Source: JANXYW01 sp031400455
Lineage (GTDB): Bacteria; Chloroflexota; Dehalococcoidia; DSTF01; JACRBR01
Assembly (NCBI GenBank): GCA_031400455.1
Contig: JANNPX010000046.1
Coordinates: forward strand, 40,450-104,449
Reading direction: 5' to 3'
Length of the DNA: 64,000 nucleotides
In this document: positions 53,577-61,548 of the stretch, one piece after another
How positions within the stretch are numbered: position 1 is the stretch's first letter
Layout of the letters: every line of letters starts with the position of its first letter
The notes under the pieces: model-generated
Database searches by the model: none
What the model was told of the DNA's origin: nothing
What the model saw: the letters and a program-made list of their open reading frames with translations, nothing else
Translations under genes and position numbers: made by a program

Positions 53577-54419
53577 ATGAAATTCGGCATCACCATCTTC
53601 CCCACCGACTACGCCATCCCGGTCACCGAACTCGCCCGCGCCTGCGAGGACCTCGGCTTCGAGTCGCTGTTCTTTCCCGAGCACACGCACATCCCCGCCA
53701 GCCGCATCACGCCGTGGCCGGCCGGCGCGCCGCTGCCGCAGGAGTACTCGCACACGCTCGATCCGTTCGTGGCGATGGCCGCGGCTGCGGCAGTCACCAC
53801 GAAGCTGAACGTCGGCACGGGCATCTGTCTCGTCATCGAGCGCGACCCGATCACGCTGGCGAAGGAGGTCGCGAGCGTCGACCACCTGTCGAACGGACGC
53901 GTGCTGTTCGGCATCGGCGGCGGCTGGAACGTCGAGGAGATGGAGAACCACGGGACGGACTACAAGCGCCGCTGGAAGATCATGCGCGAGCGCGTGCTGG
54001 CGATGAAGCAGATCTGGACGCAAGACGACGCGGAGTACCACGGCGAGTACGTGAACTTCGACCCCATCTGGTCGTGGCCCAAGCCCGTGCGCAAGCCGCA
54101 CCCGCCGATCATGATCAGCGGCGACGGACCGCGCACGCTCCAGCGCGTCGTCGACTACGGCGACGAGTGGATGCCGATCGGCGGCTTCCGCTCGCCGGAG
54201 TCGCTCGGCCACCGCATCGACGAGTTGCAGTCGATGGCGAAGGCGGCCGGCCGCGATCCGATCCCCGTCACCGTGTTCGGCGCACCGATGCGCGGAGAGC
54301 AGATAGAGGCGCTGGAGGCGATGGGCGTGCACCGCATGGTCTTCTGGGCGCCGCCCGCCGCAGCTGACGTCGTGCTGCCGCGCCTCAAGCACGCCGCCGA
54401 GGTCGCGGGCCTGACATGA
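53577..54419 (+). CDS. LLM-class (probably F420-dependent) oxidoreductase
   Basis: The 280-residue protein is a luciferase-like TIM barrel: KFGITIFPTDYAIPVTELAR at the start, FESLFFPEHTHIPASR, VGTGICLVIERDPITLAKEV, RVLFGIGGGWNVEEMENHG and KPHPPIMISGDGPRTLQRVV. This matches the Rv2161c-like F420-dependent subgroup of Actinobacteria and Chloroflexota. The redox partner substrate is unknown. AACGAAGGAG precedes the ATG. Its stop overlaps the start of the next gene by four bases, so the two are coupled. Confidence 0.92.
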   Translation: MKFGITIFPTDYAIPVTELARACEDLGFESLFFPEHTHIPASRITPWPAGAPLPQEYSHTLDPFVAMAAAAAVTTKLNVGTGICLVIERDPITLAKEVASVDHLSNGRVLFGIGGGWNVEEMENHGTDYKRRWKIMRERVLAMKQIWTQDDAEYHGEYVNFDPIWSWPKPVRKPHPPIMISGDGPRTLQRVVDYGDEWMPIGGFRSPESLGHRIDELQSMAKAAGRDPIPVTVFGAPMRGEQIEALEAMGVHRMVFWAPPAAADVVLPRLKHAAEVAGLT

Positions 54420-55276
54420 TGCCCAGTCTGCGCATGGATGCGCTGCTTCCGCGTATGGCGGCGGAGCTCGGGCTCAGTGTCCTGGCCCCGCTTGCTGGCG
54501 GCGAGTTCGGCGCGATCCTCGTCGAAGACGCCGGCGGGCGCGAACTCGTGCTGAAGGCGCTACCGACGGCGGCCTGGGAGCGGCGCTTCGCGCGCGGCGC
54601 CGAGATGGCGGAGCGGATGCGCGCGCTCGGGTATCCGGCGTCGCACTACGTCGGGACGGGCGTCCAGTTCGATGCGACCTGGTCCCTACAGGAGCGACTA
54701 CCCGGAACTGTGCCCGACGTCATGACCGAAGCACACGGGCGGCGGCTTCTGGAACTGGTGCAGATGCACGCAGGCGCGGCGGGGCGCAGCAGCTCGGGAC
54801 AGCATCGCGAAGAGGCTTCCAGCGCACCAGCGCGCCTCGCCCAGCTCAACTCACGCGACGAGACGCGACCGCTGGCCGCCGAGCTGGCATCGGTCCTCGA
54901 TCGTTGCGCGCAGATCGAGTTGCTCGAAGACGGCGTCGTGCACGGCGACTTCCATCATCGGAACTACCTCGCCATCGGCGACGAGATCACGGGCGTGTTC
55001 GACTGGGAGTTCGCGCGTCCCGGCGACTGGCGCACCGACCTCGTGAACCTGGCGTTCTGGTCGGCGATTCTGCCGGATCAGATCCCGCCCGGCATCGCGA
55101 GCATCATCATCGACCGGATGAAAGAGCTGTGCCCGCCTCCGGTGGTGGCGTTACTGGCAGCACGCATGACGCTCCGGCAGCTCGACTTCGACGTGCGCGT
55201 ACACCCCGAGCGCCTTTCGACGATCCTCCCCGGCGTAGAAGCGAGCATCGCGCCATGGTGGCGTGATGTGCTCTGA
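54416..55276 (+). CDS. APH-family phosphotransferase
   Basis: The 286-residue protein has an N-lobe (VLAPLAGGEFGAILVEDAGG with the ATP lysine in LVLKALPTA), the catalytic loop VVHGDFHHRNYL and the metal Asp in GVFDWEFARPGDWRTDLVN. These residues are intact. The ATGA overlap with the F420-type oxidoreductase suggests a two-gene unit, which might mean the substrate of one is modified by the other. The substrate is not known. Confidence 0.87.
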   Translation: MMPSLRMDALLPRMAAELGLSVLAPLAGGEFGAILVEDAGGRELVLKALPTAAWERRFARGAEMAERMRALGYPASHYVGTGVQFDATWSLQERLPGTVPDVMTEAHGRRLLELVQMHAGAAGRSSSGQHREEASSAPARLAQLNSRDETRPLAAELASVLDRCAQIELLEDGVVHGDFHHRNYLAIGDEITGVFDWEFARPGDWRTDLVNLAFWSAILPDQIPPGIASIIIDRMKELCPPPVVALLAARMTLRQLDFDVRVHPERLSTILPGVEASIAPWWRDVL

Positions 55277-55303
55277 GTGCATCGCCGACAGTTCCCCGCT
55301 CCG

Positions 55304-55957
55304 CTACAGCGGGTCGTCGGCGCCGCCGCCGCGCACGCACCATCGGAGCCGAGTCGCGTCCGATTTCGGGATGCTGCTGGCCGAGCTAAGGCCTGTAGCG
55401 GGGTTAACACTCAACACTCCTCGCCCGGATGATGACCCGGGCGGCGTCGTTGCGGTCCAGTAGAACGTGCTGAGCGTCAGCGTGAACGGATGGCCGCCCA
55501 TGGTGCTGCCGAAGAGACTCGCGAGTTCTTCCTCCGCCGGGACTCGCCATCCGCGGCGGCCACCCAGAGCGAGGGTGCGGCATCCGTCGCGCGCGGCGTT
55601 CCAGCTCGCTTGGGCCGCCGCGCTTGGAACTCGCTCCCACACGAGCCCCGTTTCGCGGTCGAGCACGGCCGTATCGCCACTCAGCACGCACAGGAATCGG
55701 CTGGAGTGACACGAGTCGGGCCCGTCGTCGGCGAAGAGCGCGCGGCTCCAAGGGCCGGGGATCTGGTCGAGCGTCTTCATCGTCGGCCCCGGCGCGCCCG
55801 GTGGATCGAGCGGTCCACCACTGACGACGCCCGTCATCGCCGCGACGATGAAGATCGCGAGGATGCCGGCCACGGGCCAACCCGCGCGCTCCATCATGGT
55901 GACGAACAAGCGTGCCCTCCAGAAGCGTCGGCGTGCGAGTTGCTCGTTACTGGCCAT
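55304..55957 (-). CDS. Secreted DUF1566/Lcl-type protein with GGPLDP motif (copy 2)
   Basis: The 217-residue frame starts at ATG 55957, overlapping the stop of copy 1 by 11 bases. ATG at 55897 is an alternative that would align its signal peptide (WPVAGILAIFIVAAMTGVVS) with that of the paralogue. The shared module GGPLDPPGAPGPTMKTLDQI follows, then a DUF1566-type domain: TAVLDRETGLVWERV, SWNAARDGCRTLALGG, GWRVPAEEELASL and a C-terminal RLRWCVRGG. Cysteines in CHSSRFLC and around CRTLA are probably paired. The domain occurs in surface and fimbrial proteins with unclear role. Confidence 0.83.
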   Translation of the reverse strand: MASNEQLARRRFWRARLFVTMMERAGWPVAGILAIFIVAAMTGVVSGGPLDPPGAPGPTMKTLDQIPGPWSRALFADDGPDSCHSSRFLCVLSGDTAVLDRETGLVWERVPSAAAQASWNAARDGCRTLALGGRRGWRVPAEEELASLFGSTMGGHPFTLTLSTFYWTATTPPGSSSGRGVLSVNPATGLSSASSIPKSDATRLRWCVRGGGADDPL

Positions 55958-56555
55958 CAGCGGCGACGCCCCCGCGGACACACCACGCCAGCCGAGTTGG
56001 ATCCGATTTTGCGACGCTGCTGCCGCCACTGTTTCCAGCAGCGTCTGCGCTCGCGATCATCCGCGCGTTTAGCGCTGTCTCGGGAGCAGTCGTCGCCGTC
56101 CAATACACCGAAGGTTGGAGCAAGAACGTGAACGGATGCCCCGTCAGCCCACCGCTCAGCAGCGTCGCCAACTCTTCCTCGCTGGGCAGGCGCCACCCCT
56201 TGCGGCTACCCAGCGCAAGGGCTCGGCAATTGTTGCGCGCAGCTGCCCAGTTGACCTGGGCCACTGCGCTGGGCACCCTCTCCCACACCAACCCCGTCTC
56301 GGCGTCAAGGACGGCGGCGTCGCCGGCGAGTACGCACAAGAAACGGCTGGAGTGGCAGGTGTCGGGCCCGTCGTTTGCCACGAGAGCGCGGCTCCAGGAT
56401 CCTGGAACCTGGTGGAGCGTCTTCATCGTGGGTACAGGTGCGCCGGGCGGGTCGAGCGGGCCGCCGCTGACGATGCCGGTCATCGCTGTGACGACGAAGA
56501 GTGCAAGCACGCCTGCGACAAGCCATCCGGCGCGGATGATGGTGTTCGATGACAT
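55947..56555 (-). CDS. Secreted DUF1566/Lcl-type protein with GGPLDP motif (copy 1)
   Basis: The 202-residue protein is a paralogue of the next gene downstream. It has a signal peptide (AGWLVAGVLALFVVTAMTGI), GGPLDPPGAPVPTMKTLHQV, then CHSSRFLCVLAGDAAVLDAE, TGLVWERVPSAVAQVNWAAA, GWRLPSEEELATLL and the C-terminal RLAWCVRGG. The two genes clearly arose by tandem duplication; the second half is more diverged than the first. They lie head to tail with overlap and are likely cotranscribed. The first half of the leader is shared with the beta-helix protein at 39951. Confidence 0.85.
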   Translation of the reverse strand: MSSNTIIRAGWLVAGVLALFVVTAMTGIVSGGPLDPPGAPVPTMKTLHQVPGSWSRALVANDGPDTCHSSRFLCVLAGDAAVLDAETGLVWERVPSAVAQVNWAAARNNCRALALGSRKGWRLPSEEELATLLSGGLTGHPFTFLLQPSVYWTATTAPETALNARMIASADAAGNSGGSSVAKSDPTRLAWCVRGGVAADGQ

Positions 56556-56729
56556 CGTGGACTCCTGGTCGTCTGAAGCTGGTCGGGGTTCGCCAATTGT
56601 ACGATGTGGGAGCCCTCGTGCGTGTCAAGTTCGCGGAGTTTGTGCGGTCCTTGACGCGCCCTCTCGTACGCGTCCTGTGGGAGCCGCGGCACCCGTGCCC
56701 CTTTCGGCTCGCATACGGGTTACGACGGA

Positions 56730-56760
56730 TGTTGACGTCAACATATGTTGCGCATAAGCT
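56730..56760 (+). promoter_or_regulatory. Promoter with a 14-bp palindrome at the -35 box
   Basis: TTGACG (56732-56737), a 17-base spacer and TAAGCT (56755-56760) precede the anchored surface-protein gene. TGTTGACGTCAACA (56730-56743) is a perfect palindrome over the -35 box, a probable operator for a dimeric regulator. Confidence 0.6.
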
Positions 56761-56802
56761 CCGCATCAGGAACGAAAAGAGTGATTGAGGGGAGGCGACA
56801 TC

Positions 56803-57819
56803 ATGCAACGGTTTATCAGCGTCCTGACCATCTGCGCAGCCATCCTGATGAGCATCGGATTTGGGGCTGGCTTGACCCACACTCGAACCGCCGATGCCAA
56901 GGAAGATCCGGAGGCGATATTTCGGGATCTTGTGAACGCCCTTAACAGGGGCGACGTCGACGCTGCGGGTGCGCTCCTCGCCGATGACGTCACGCTCTTC
57001 GAGCCGAATGGGAAGGAGTCGTTCGGAGTTGTGGGCAAGGGCCTGCTGCTCGAGGGACTTGCAGAAACCATCGCGGCGGGCTTCGCGACGACCATTCAAA
57101 GCGCACATGTGCGTGGCGACACCGTCACCGGCATGATTGCCACGACGGACGACATTGCCACAGCCGCCGGAGTGGATCGGTACGTGGAGCACTACACAGC
57201 GCGCGTCGTAGAGGGCAAGATCGTGTCGCTCGATTTCTTGTTCAAGACGGACGATCCGCAGACGCGACAATACCTCGACTACGAAATCGCGTCCGATGGG
57301 GACGACGGTCCACCGCCCGGATCAATCGACGTACCGCTCGGCGCGGGCGCGAACGGGAATCAGCCCGGCACGGCGGTCGTCTTCGGGGAGGGGGGCGTGA
57401 CCTACGTGGCCCTGCAGGTAGAGCCCGGACCGGCCGGCGCGATACAGTCCGCGGACCTGGTGTCGGGATCGTGCGATGCGCCGGGCGAGGTTGCGTACCG
57501 GCTCGCCGCCGTTGTCGATGGTGGATCGTTTACCGTCATCGGCGCGTCGTCTGACGAACTCCTCGCGCAGGGACTGTCGGTCCAAGTGCACCAGGTCAGC
57601 CAGCCCGATCGCGTCAACACCTGCGGCGCGTTCGCCGCTCCTGCTCCCGCTCCCGCTCCCGCACCCGCGTCGCCGGCGCCAACCGGCATCAAGCCGCCGT
57701 CGACCGGCATGGGCCCGTCACCGGACGCCGGGGTGTCGCCGAGCTGGATGATCGCGCTCGCGCTGATGGGCGGCGTCACCCTCCTTGCCGGTGTGCGTGT
57801 CGGCCGCGCGCGGCCGTAG
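56803..57819 (+). CDS. Surface-anchored protein with NTF2-like and CHRD-like domains
   Basis: The 338-residue protein has a signal peptide (SVLTICAAILMSIGFGAGLT) and an NTF2/SnoaL-like domain at about 32-135 (EAIFRDLVNALNRGDVDAAG, ALLADDVTLFEPNG). The beta-rich domain at about 170-285 resembles the CHRD/SOD-like repeats of Chloroflexota secreted proteins (GTAVVFGEGGVTYVALQVEP, SGSCDAPGEVAYRLAAVVDG, GLSVQVHQVSQPDR). An AP-rich linker, a PPSTG motif, a hydrophobic helix (WMIALALMGGVTLLAGV) and a basic tail close it, as in the hydrolase at 21653. GGGGAGG is the ribosome-binding site. Function is unknown. Confidence 0.75.
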   Translation: MQRFISVLTICAAILMSIGFGAGLTHTRTADAKEDPEAIFRDLVNALNRGDVDAAGALLADDVTLFEPNGKESFGVVGKGLLLEGLAETIAAGFATTIQSAHVRGDTVTGMIATTDDIATAAGVDRYVEHYTARVVEGKIVSLDFLFKTDDPQTRQYLDYEIASDGDDGPPPGSIDVPLGAGANGNQPGTAVVFGEGGVTYVALQVEPGPAGAIQSADLVSGSCDAPGEVAYRLAAVVDGGSFTVIGASSDELLAQGLSVQVHQVSQPDRVNTCGAFAAPAPAPAPAPASPAPTGIKPPSTGMGPSPDAGVSPSWMIALALMGGVTLLAGVRVGRARP

Positions 57820-57846
57820 TAGCGCGTAGGCACGAGAAGTTGTGAG

Positions 57847-57884
57847 AGAGGGACGGAGCCATCTCCGTCCCTCTTCTTCGTTCG
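57847..57884 (+). terminator. Rho-independent terminator
   Basis: AGAGGGACGGAG (57847-57858), loop CCAT and CTCCGTCCCTCT (57863-57874) form a perfect 12-bp stem followed by TCTTCGTTCG. It ends the transcript of the surface protein. Confidence 0.85.
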
Positions 57885-57921
57885 TATCGCGCGCGCCGTC
57901 GCCCCTCGTCCCTGCCTCTCC

Positions 57922-57927
57922 TACACT
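57922..57927 (+). promoter_or_regulatory. -10 box of a probable leaderless promoter for hemL
   Basis: TACACT lies six bases before the hemL ATG and no ribosome-binding site is present. Confidence 0.55.
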
Positions 57928-57933
57928 GACCGC

Positions 57934-59229
57934 ATGCCCCCACACGAACGATCCCGCAAGCTGCACGCCGACGCGCAGGAGCTGATGCCGGGCGGCGTCA
58001 ACTCGCCCGTGCGTGCGTTCAAAGCCGTTGGCGGCGATCCCGTCGTCATGGCGCGCGGCAAGGGTTCGCACATCTGGGACGTCGACGGTAACGACTACAT
58101 CGACTACGTGGCCTCGTGGGGGCCGCTGATCCTCGGCCACGCACACCCGGGCGTCGTCGAGATCCTCCAGCGCGCCGCTGAGCGCGGCACGAGCTTCGGC
58201 GCGACGACGGAACTCGAAGTCGAACTGGCACGACTCGTCTGCGGCGCCGTGCCGTCCATCGAGCGCGTGCGCTTCGTGAACAGCGGCACAGAGGCGACGA
58301 TGTCGGCGCTGCGGCTCGCGCGCGCGTTTACGGGGCGCGACAAGATCGTGAAGTTCGAGGGCGGCTATCACGGCCACTCCGACGGCCTGCTCGCGAAAGC
58401 GGGCTCCGGCATCGCGACGCTCGGGCTGCCGGACAGCGCGGGCGTGCCGGCATCGTTCGCGGCGGAGACGCTGCTTGCGCCGTTCAACGATCGTGCTGCC
58501 GTCGAGCGCCTCTTCGCCGAGCGCGGCGTGGAAATCGCGGCGCTGATCGTCGAGCCCGTTCCCGCGAACATGGGGCTCGTGCAACCGGCGCCGGGCTTCT
58601 TGCAGTTCCTGCGCGAGATCACGTCGGCGCATGGTGCGCTGCTCGTCTTCGATGAGGTGATCACCGGCTTCCGCCTGTCGTATGGCGGCGCGCAGATGTA
58701 CTACGGCGTCGTGCCCGATCTCACATGCCTCGGCAAAGTGATCGGCGGCGGCCTGCCCGTCGGCGCCTACGGCGGCCGCGCCGACATCATGGCGATGATC
58801 GCGCCGAGCGGCCCCGTGTACCAGGCCGGCACGCTCTCCGGCAATCCGATGGCCATGGCCGCGGGGATCGTTACGCTGCGCCTGCTGGCGAACGAGCAGG
58901 TGTATCGCGCGCTCGACGTGATGGGCGCGCAACTCGCCGACGGGCTGCGCGCAGCGGCAACGCAGGCGGAGGTGACCGGCGTCACTATCACCCAACTCGG
59001 CTCGATGCTCACGGTGTTCTTCGCGGCGGAGGAGCCGCACGACTACGTGTCAGCGAAACTCGCCGATACCGCGCGTTACGGCCGCTTCTTCAACGCGATG
59101 CTCGAAGCCGGCGTCTACCTCCCGCCCGCGCAGTTCGAAGCGATGTTCGTCTCGCTCGCCCACACCCAGTCTGATGTGGAGCGCACGATTGCTGCGGCAC
59201 GGGGAGCGTTCGCGGCGTCGAGTGGATAG
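57934..59229 (+). CDS. hemL: Glutamate-1-semialdehyde 2,1-aminomutase
   Basis: The 431-residue PLP enzyme converts glutamate-1-semialdehyde to 5-aminolevulinate, the start of tetrapyrrole synthesis. The N-terminus MPGGVNSPVRAFKAVGGDPV is characteristic. It also has VNSGTEATMSALRLARAFTG, KFEGGYHGHSDGLLAKAGSG, the pair VFDEVITGFR and the PLP lysine Lys268 in CLGKVIGGGLPVGAYGG, and QAGTLSGNPMAMAAG. The IS1595-like transposon is inserted only 9 bases after its stop, so any downstream partner has been cut off. It is leaderless by position of TACACT. Confidence 0.97.
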   Translation: MPPHERSRKLHADAQELMPGGVNSPVRAFKAVGGDPVVMARGKGSHIWDVDGNDYIDYVASWGPLILGHAHPGVVEILQRAAERGTSFGATTELEVELARLVCGAVPSIERVRFVNSGTEATMSALRLARAFTGRDKIVKFEGGYHGHSDGLLAKAGSGIATLGLPDSAGVPASFAAETLLAPFNDRAAVERLFAERGVEIAALIVEPVPANMGLVQPAPGFLQFLREITSAHGALLVFDEVITGFRLSYGGAQMYYGVVPDLTCLGKVIGGGLPVGAYGGRADIMAMIAPSGPVYQAGTLSGNPMAMAAGIVTLRLLANEQVYRALDVMGAQLADGLRAAATQAEVTGVTITQLGSMLTVFFAAEEPHDYVSAKLADTARYGRFFNAMLEAGVYLPPAQFEAMFVSLAHTQSDVERTIAAARGAFAASSG

Positions 59230-59230
59230 T

Positions 59231-59260
59231 GACTAGTGGGTAACAATATACTTGACTCAG
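59231..59260. repeat. Left target duplication and 22-bp terminal inverted repeat
   Basis: GACTAGTG (59231-59238) is the target duplication. The inverted repeat (59239-59260) starts GGTAAC and ends ACTCAG; it is the exact complement of 61540-61561. Confidence 0.95.
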
Positions 59261-59324
59261 CGGGCCGGTGGGCGCGATGATTGACCATCACTCTCGCCCA
59301 CCATGCCTGCTGAGGATAGATGAT

Positions 59325-60365
59325 ATGGCTTGGACAAGACCCGCCTACAGAAGAGGTGATGTTGATCGTGCTGGAAAGGCTCTGATCAATCCCGCGCTAG
59401 AACCGAACGAAGTCTCGCTAGCTTGGCTCGTTGCTGACAACTGGCGATCGTCTCACGCTTTCCCACTCAACCATTTCCAAGACCTCCTCCGTTACAAAGC
59501 GAGGAAGGTGGACTCCGCTGCGATTGTTGTTCAACGCCAAAAGCGACGGCACTCGATCGAGCTAAAGCTGCGTGACAATCCAGCCATGCAACTCTCGCAG
59601 ATGCACGATCTCGGTGGCTGCCGCGCCATCGTTTCCGACGTAAACCAAGTTCATGAATTGGTGAAAAGCTGGGAAGACAGCCGTACGAACGCTGAGTTGA
59701 CCAAGACCTATGACTATATTGCGAACCCACGGAAGTCCGGTTACAGGGACGTGCATTTGGTCTATCGCTATCGGAGCGACAATCCGAAAACGGAGGTCTA
59801 TAACGGGCTGAGGATCGAGTTGCAGTTGCGATCCGCGCTACAGCACGCATGGGCGACCGCTGTGGAAGTAGCCGGGACGTTCACGGGGCAAGCCCTAAAA
59901 TCCGGTCACGGCAGCGAAGACTGGTTGGAGTTCTTTCGGTTGATGGGCGCAGAGATTGCTCAGACGGAGGAATGTCCACCTGTGGAGGGTACGCCCAAAG
60001 ATCCTCATGTGCTCCGGGAGGCGTTGCGCGATCTCGCGAGCAATCTGCGCGTCGATGATTTGCTTTCTGGCTGGATGACGTCAATGCAGGCGATCCGACA
60101 GGTGGCGACTAAGGATGCACACTACTACGTGCTATCACTCGATACCGCCGCGCGAACGCTGAACATGGCAGCCTTCCCTAAAGCCAGCGGTATCGCAGCG
60201 GAAGCGGAACGATCGCGGCTTGAAAAGGAGAGCGAAACCCACCCAGGTCTCGATGTGGTTCTCGTGTCAGCCGACAAGATCGAGGAACTGAGCAAAGCCT
60301 TCCCTAACTACAACCTCGATACGACGGCGTTCATCGCCGAGTTGCGGGCGGCAATCAGTGACTAG
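59325..60365 (+). CDS. RelA/SpoT-domain protein, passenger of the transposon
   Basis: The 346-residue protein starts at ATG 59325 after GAGGATAGATG. The (p)ppGpp-synthetase-like domain spans about 50-190. SAAIVVQRQKRRHSIELKL gives the basic ATP-binding run, MHDLGGCRAIV has the metal Asp95, DYIANPRKSGYRDVHLVY the substrate Tyr140, and LRIELQLRSALQHAW the second acidic residue Glu165. The C-terminal 150 residues (ending NYNLDTTAFIAELRAAIS) match no domain I know but are typical of this short RelA/SpoT family. There is no hydrolase, TGS or ACT domain. It may make alarmone, act as a toxSAS-type toxin or defence factor, or modify RNA. Activity is inferred. Confidence 0.88.
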   Translation: MAWTRPAYRRGDVDRAGKALINPALEPNEVSLAWLVADNWRSSHAFPLNHFQDLLRYKARKVDSAAIVVQRQKRRHSIELKLRDNPAMQLSQMHDLGGCRAIVSDVNQVHELVKSWEDSRTNAELTKTYDYIANPRKSGYRDVHLVYRYRSDNPKTEVYNGLRIELQLRSALQHAWATAVEVAGTFTGQALKSGHGSEDWLEFFRLMGAEIAQTEECPPVEGTPKDPHVLREALRDLASNLRVDDLLSGWMTSMQAIRQVATKDAHYYVLSLDTAARTLNMAAFPKASGIAAEAERSRLEKESETHPGLDVVLVSADKIEELSKAFPNYNLDTTAFIAELRAAISD

Positions 60366-60511
60366 CCTTGCCGTTTCTCTTTGTCCCGTTCGTACCTCCG
60401 ATATTGCCTATCGACTTCGGCTTTTGGCACGCCCACCAGCTTTCGCGCGAGCCGCGCGGTTCGCTCTAGCGGCGTCTCGCTCGCCTTCTCGTTGGCTTTC
60501 GCCTTCGCCAT
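60362..60511 (-). CDS. 49-residue accessory protein of the transposon
   Basis: The small frame starts at ATG 60511, 24 bases downstream of the transposase stop on the same strand. Its product is highly basic: AKAKANEKASETPLERTARL, then ARKLVGVPKAEVDRQYRRYE with a KRQG end. Short proteins with a FERxxRLxRxLVxVPKxEVD-like pattern are often found next to ISXO2-like transposases, so it is probably a conserved accessory factor. Its stop overlaps that of the convergent RelA/SpoT gene by four bases. Confidence 0.65.
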   Translation of the reverse strand: MAKAKANEKASETPLERTARLARKLVGVPKAEVDRQYRRYERDKEKRQG

Positions 60512-60534
60512 TGCGCTTGCCTCTGTACTGCCGT

Positions 60535-61500
60535 CTAGGCAGCTCCGGTACCAACCTTGCCGGTCAACTCAGTGTAGGTGATGCGCTTGCCGACGATGCT
60601 CGCCAGAACGCGCATGAAGCGCGCGCCGTCGTTGGTCTTGCGCTCGTTGTAGCGGAAGGCTTGCTCGTCGAGATAGCGGAACAGGTGGAACGGCTCGACG
60701 CTGACGTATGTGCCCTTGATGGATCGCTTCAAGAGGCTCCAGAAGTTTTCGATGCCGTTAGTGTGAACCTTCCCGCGCACGTATTCCTCGGCGTGGTCAA
60801 CCATTTCGTGGGTGTACTCGGTGGCAAGCCCACGGTAGGAGTAGCTGGCATCCGTGAACAGTTCGGAGCCTTCTGTGACGTGTTCGCGGACGTGGGGCTG
60901 GAGAGTCTTGGCGCGGACGTTGCTCACGGTCATGGCTCGCACGGTGCTGTGACCATCCGGGCCGTGGCGCTCCAAGATGCCCAATACAGCGGCCTTGCCG
61001 GTCATGCCCTTCGCGGGGCGGCCCTTGAACTGGCGCTCCCGCTTGTCCTTGTGCATGTTCGCGGACTTGCCACCGACCCATGTCTCATCGGCCTCGACCT
61101 CACCGGACATGCGGCGGAAGGTGCCGGTCTGCATGGCGAGTCGGATGCGGTGGAGCATGAACCAAGCGGACTTCTGAGTGACGCCGATAGCGCGGCCCAG
61201 TTCCGCCGAACTGATGCCGTTCTTGTCGTTGGCGATCATCCAGACCGCAGGGAGCCACTTGTCCAGACCGAGCGGCGAGTCCTCAAAGATCGTGCCGACC
61301 TTGATCGAGAACTGACGCTTCGCGTGCTTGGCTTTGCACTCCCACAGGCGACGGGTAGAGATGAACCGCACCTCATCCGAGCCGCAGTTGGGGCAGACCA
61401 CGCGCGCGTCCGGCCAGCGGAGCATCGCCATGAAGTCCAACGCAACATCAGGGTCTGCGAAGTATCGGACGGCTTCGATGAGGGTAGTTGGCTCTTTCAT
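60535..61500 (-). CDS. ISXO2-like transposase (IS1595 family)
   Basis: The 321-residue transposase has an N-terminal zinc ribbon (VCPNCGSDEV with Cys36/Cys39 and a second knuckle at LWECKAKHAK). The helix-turn-helix-like region is GISSAELGRAIGVTQKSAWF. The DDE catalytic core has Asp138 in EVEADETWVGG, Asp217 in LFTDASYSYRG and Glu251 in HTNGIENFWSLLKR. All catalytic residues are present and the frame is intact. Its promoter has its -35 box inside the right inverted repeat, and GGAGAGAGAA is the ribosome-binding site. Confidence 0.97.
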   Translation of the reverse strand: MKEPTTLIEAVRYFADPDVALDFMAMLRWPDARVVCPNCGSDEVRFISTRRLWECKAKHAKRQFSIKVGTIFEDSPLGLDKWLPAVWMIANDKNGISSAELGRAIGVTQKSAWFMLHRIRLAMQTGTFRRMSGEVEADETWVGGKSANMHKDKRERQFKGRPAKGMTGKAAVLGILERHGPDGHSTVRAMTVSNVRAKTLQPHVREHVTEGSELFTDASYSYRGLATEYTHEMVDHAEEYVRGKVHTNGIENFWSLLKRSIKGTYVSVEPFHLFRYLDEQAFRYNERKTNDGARFMRVLASIVGKRITYTELTGKVGTGAA

Positions 61501-61519
61501 TTCTCTCTCCTACCCTCAC

Positions 61520-61548
61520 ATTTTAGTCCAGATTCGCTACTGAGTCAA
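61520..61548 (-). promoter_or_regulatory. Transposase promoter overlapping the right inverted repeat
   Basis: On the minus strand TTGACT (61548-61543) lies inside the inverted repeat, followed by a 17-base spacer and TAAAAT (61525-61520). Transposase bound to its own end would block this promoter, a natural self-limit. Confidence 0.7.
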
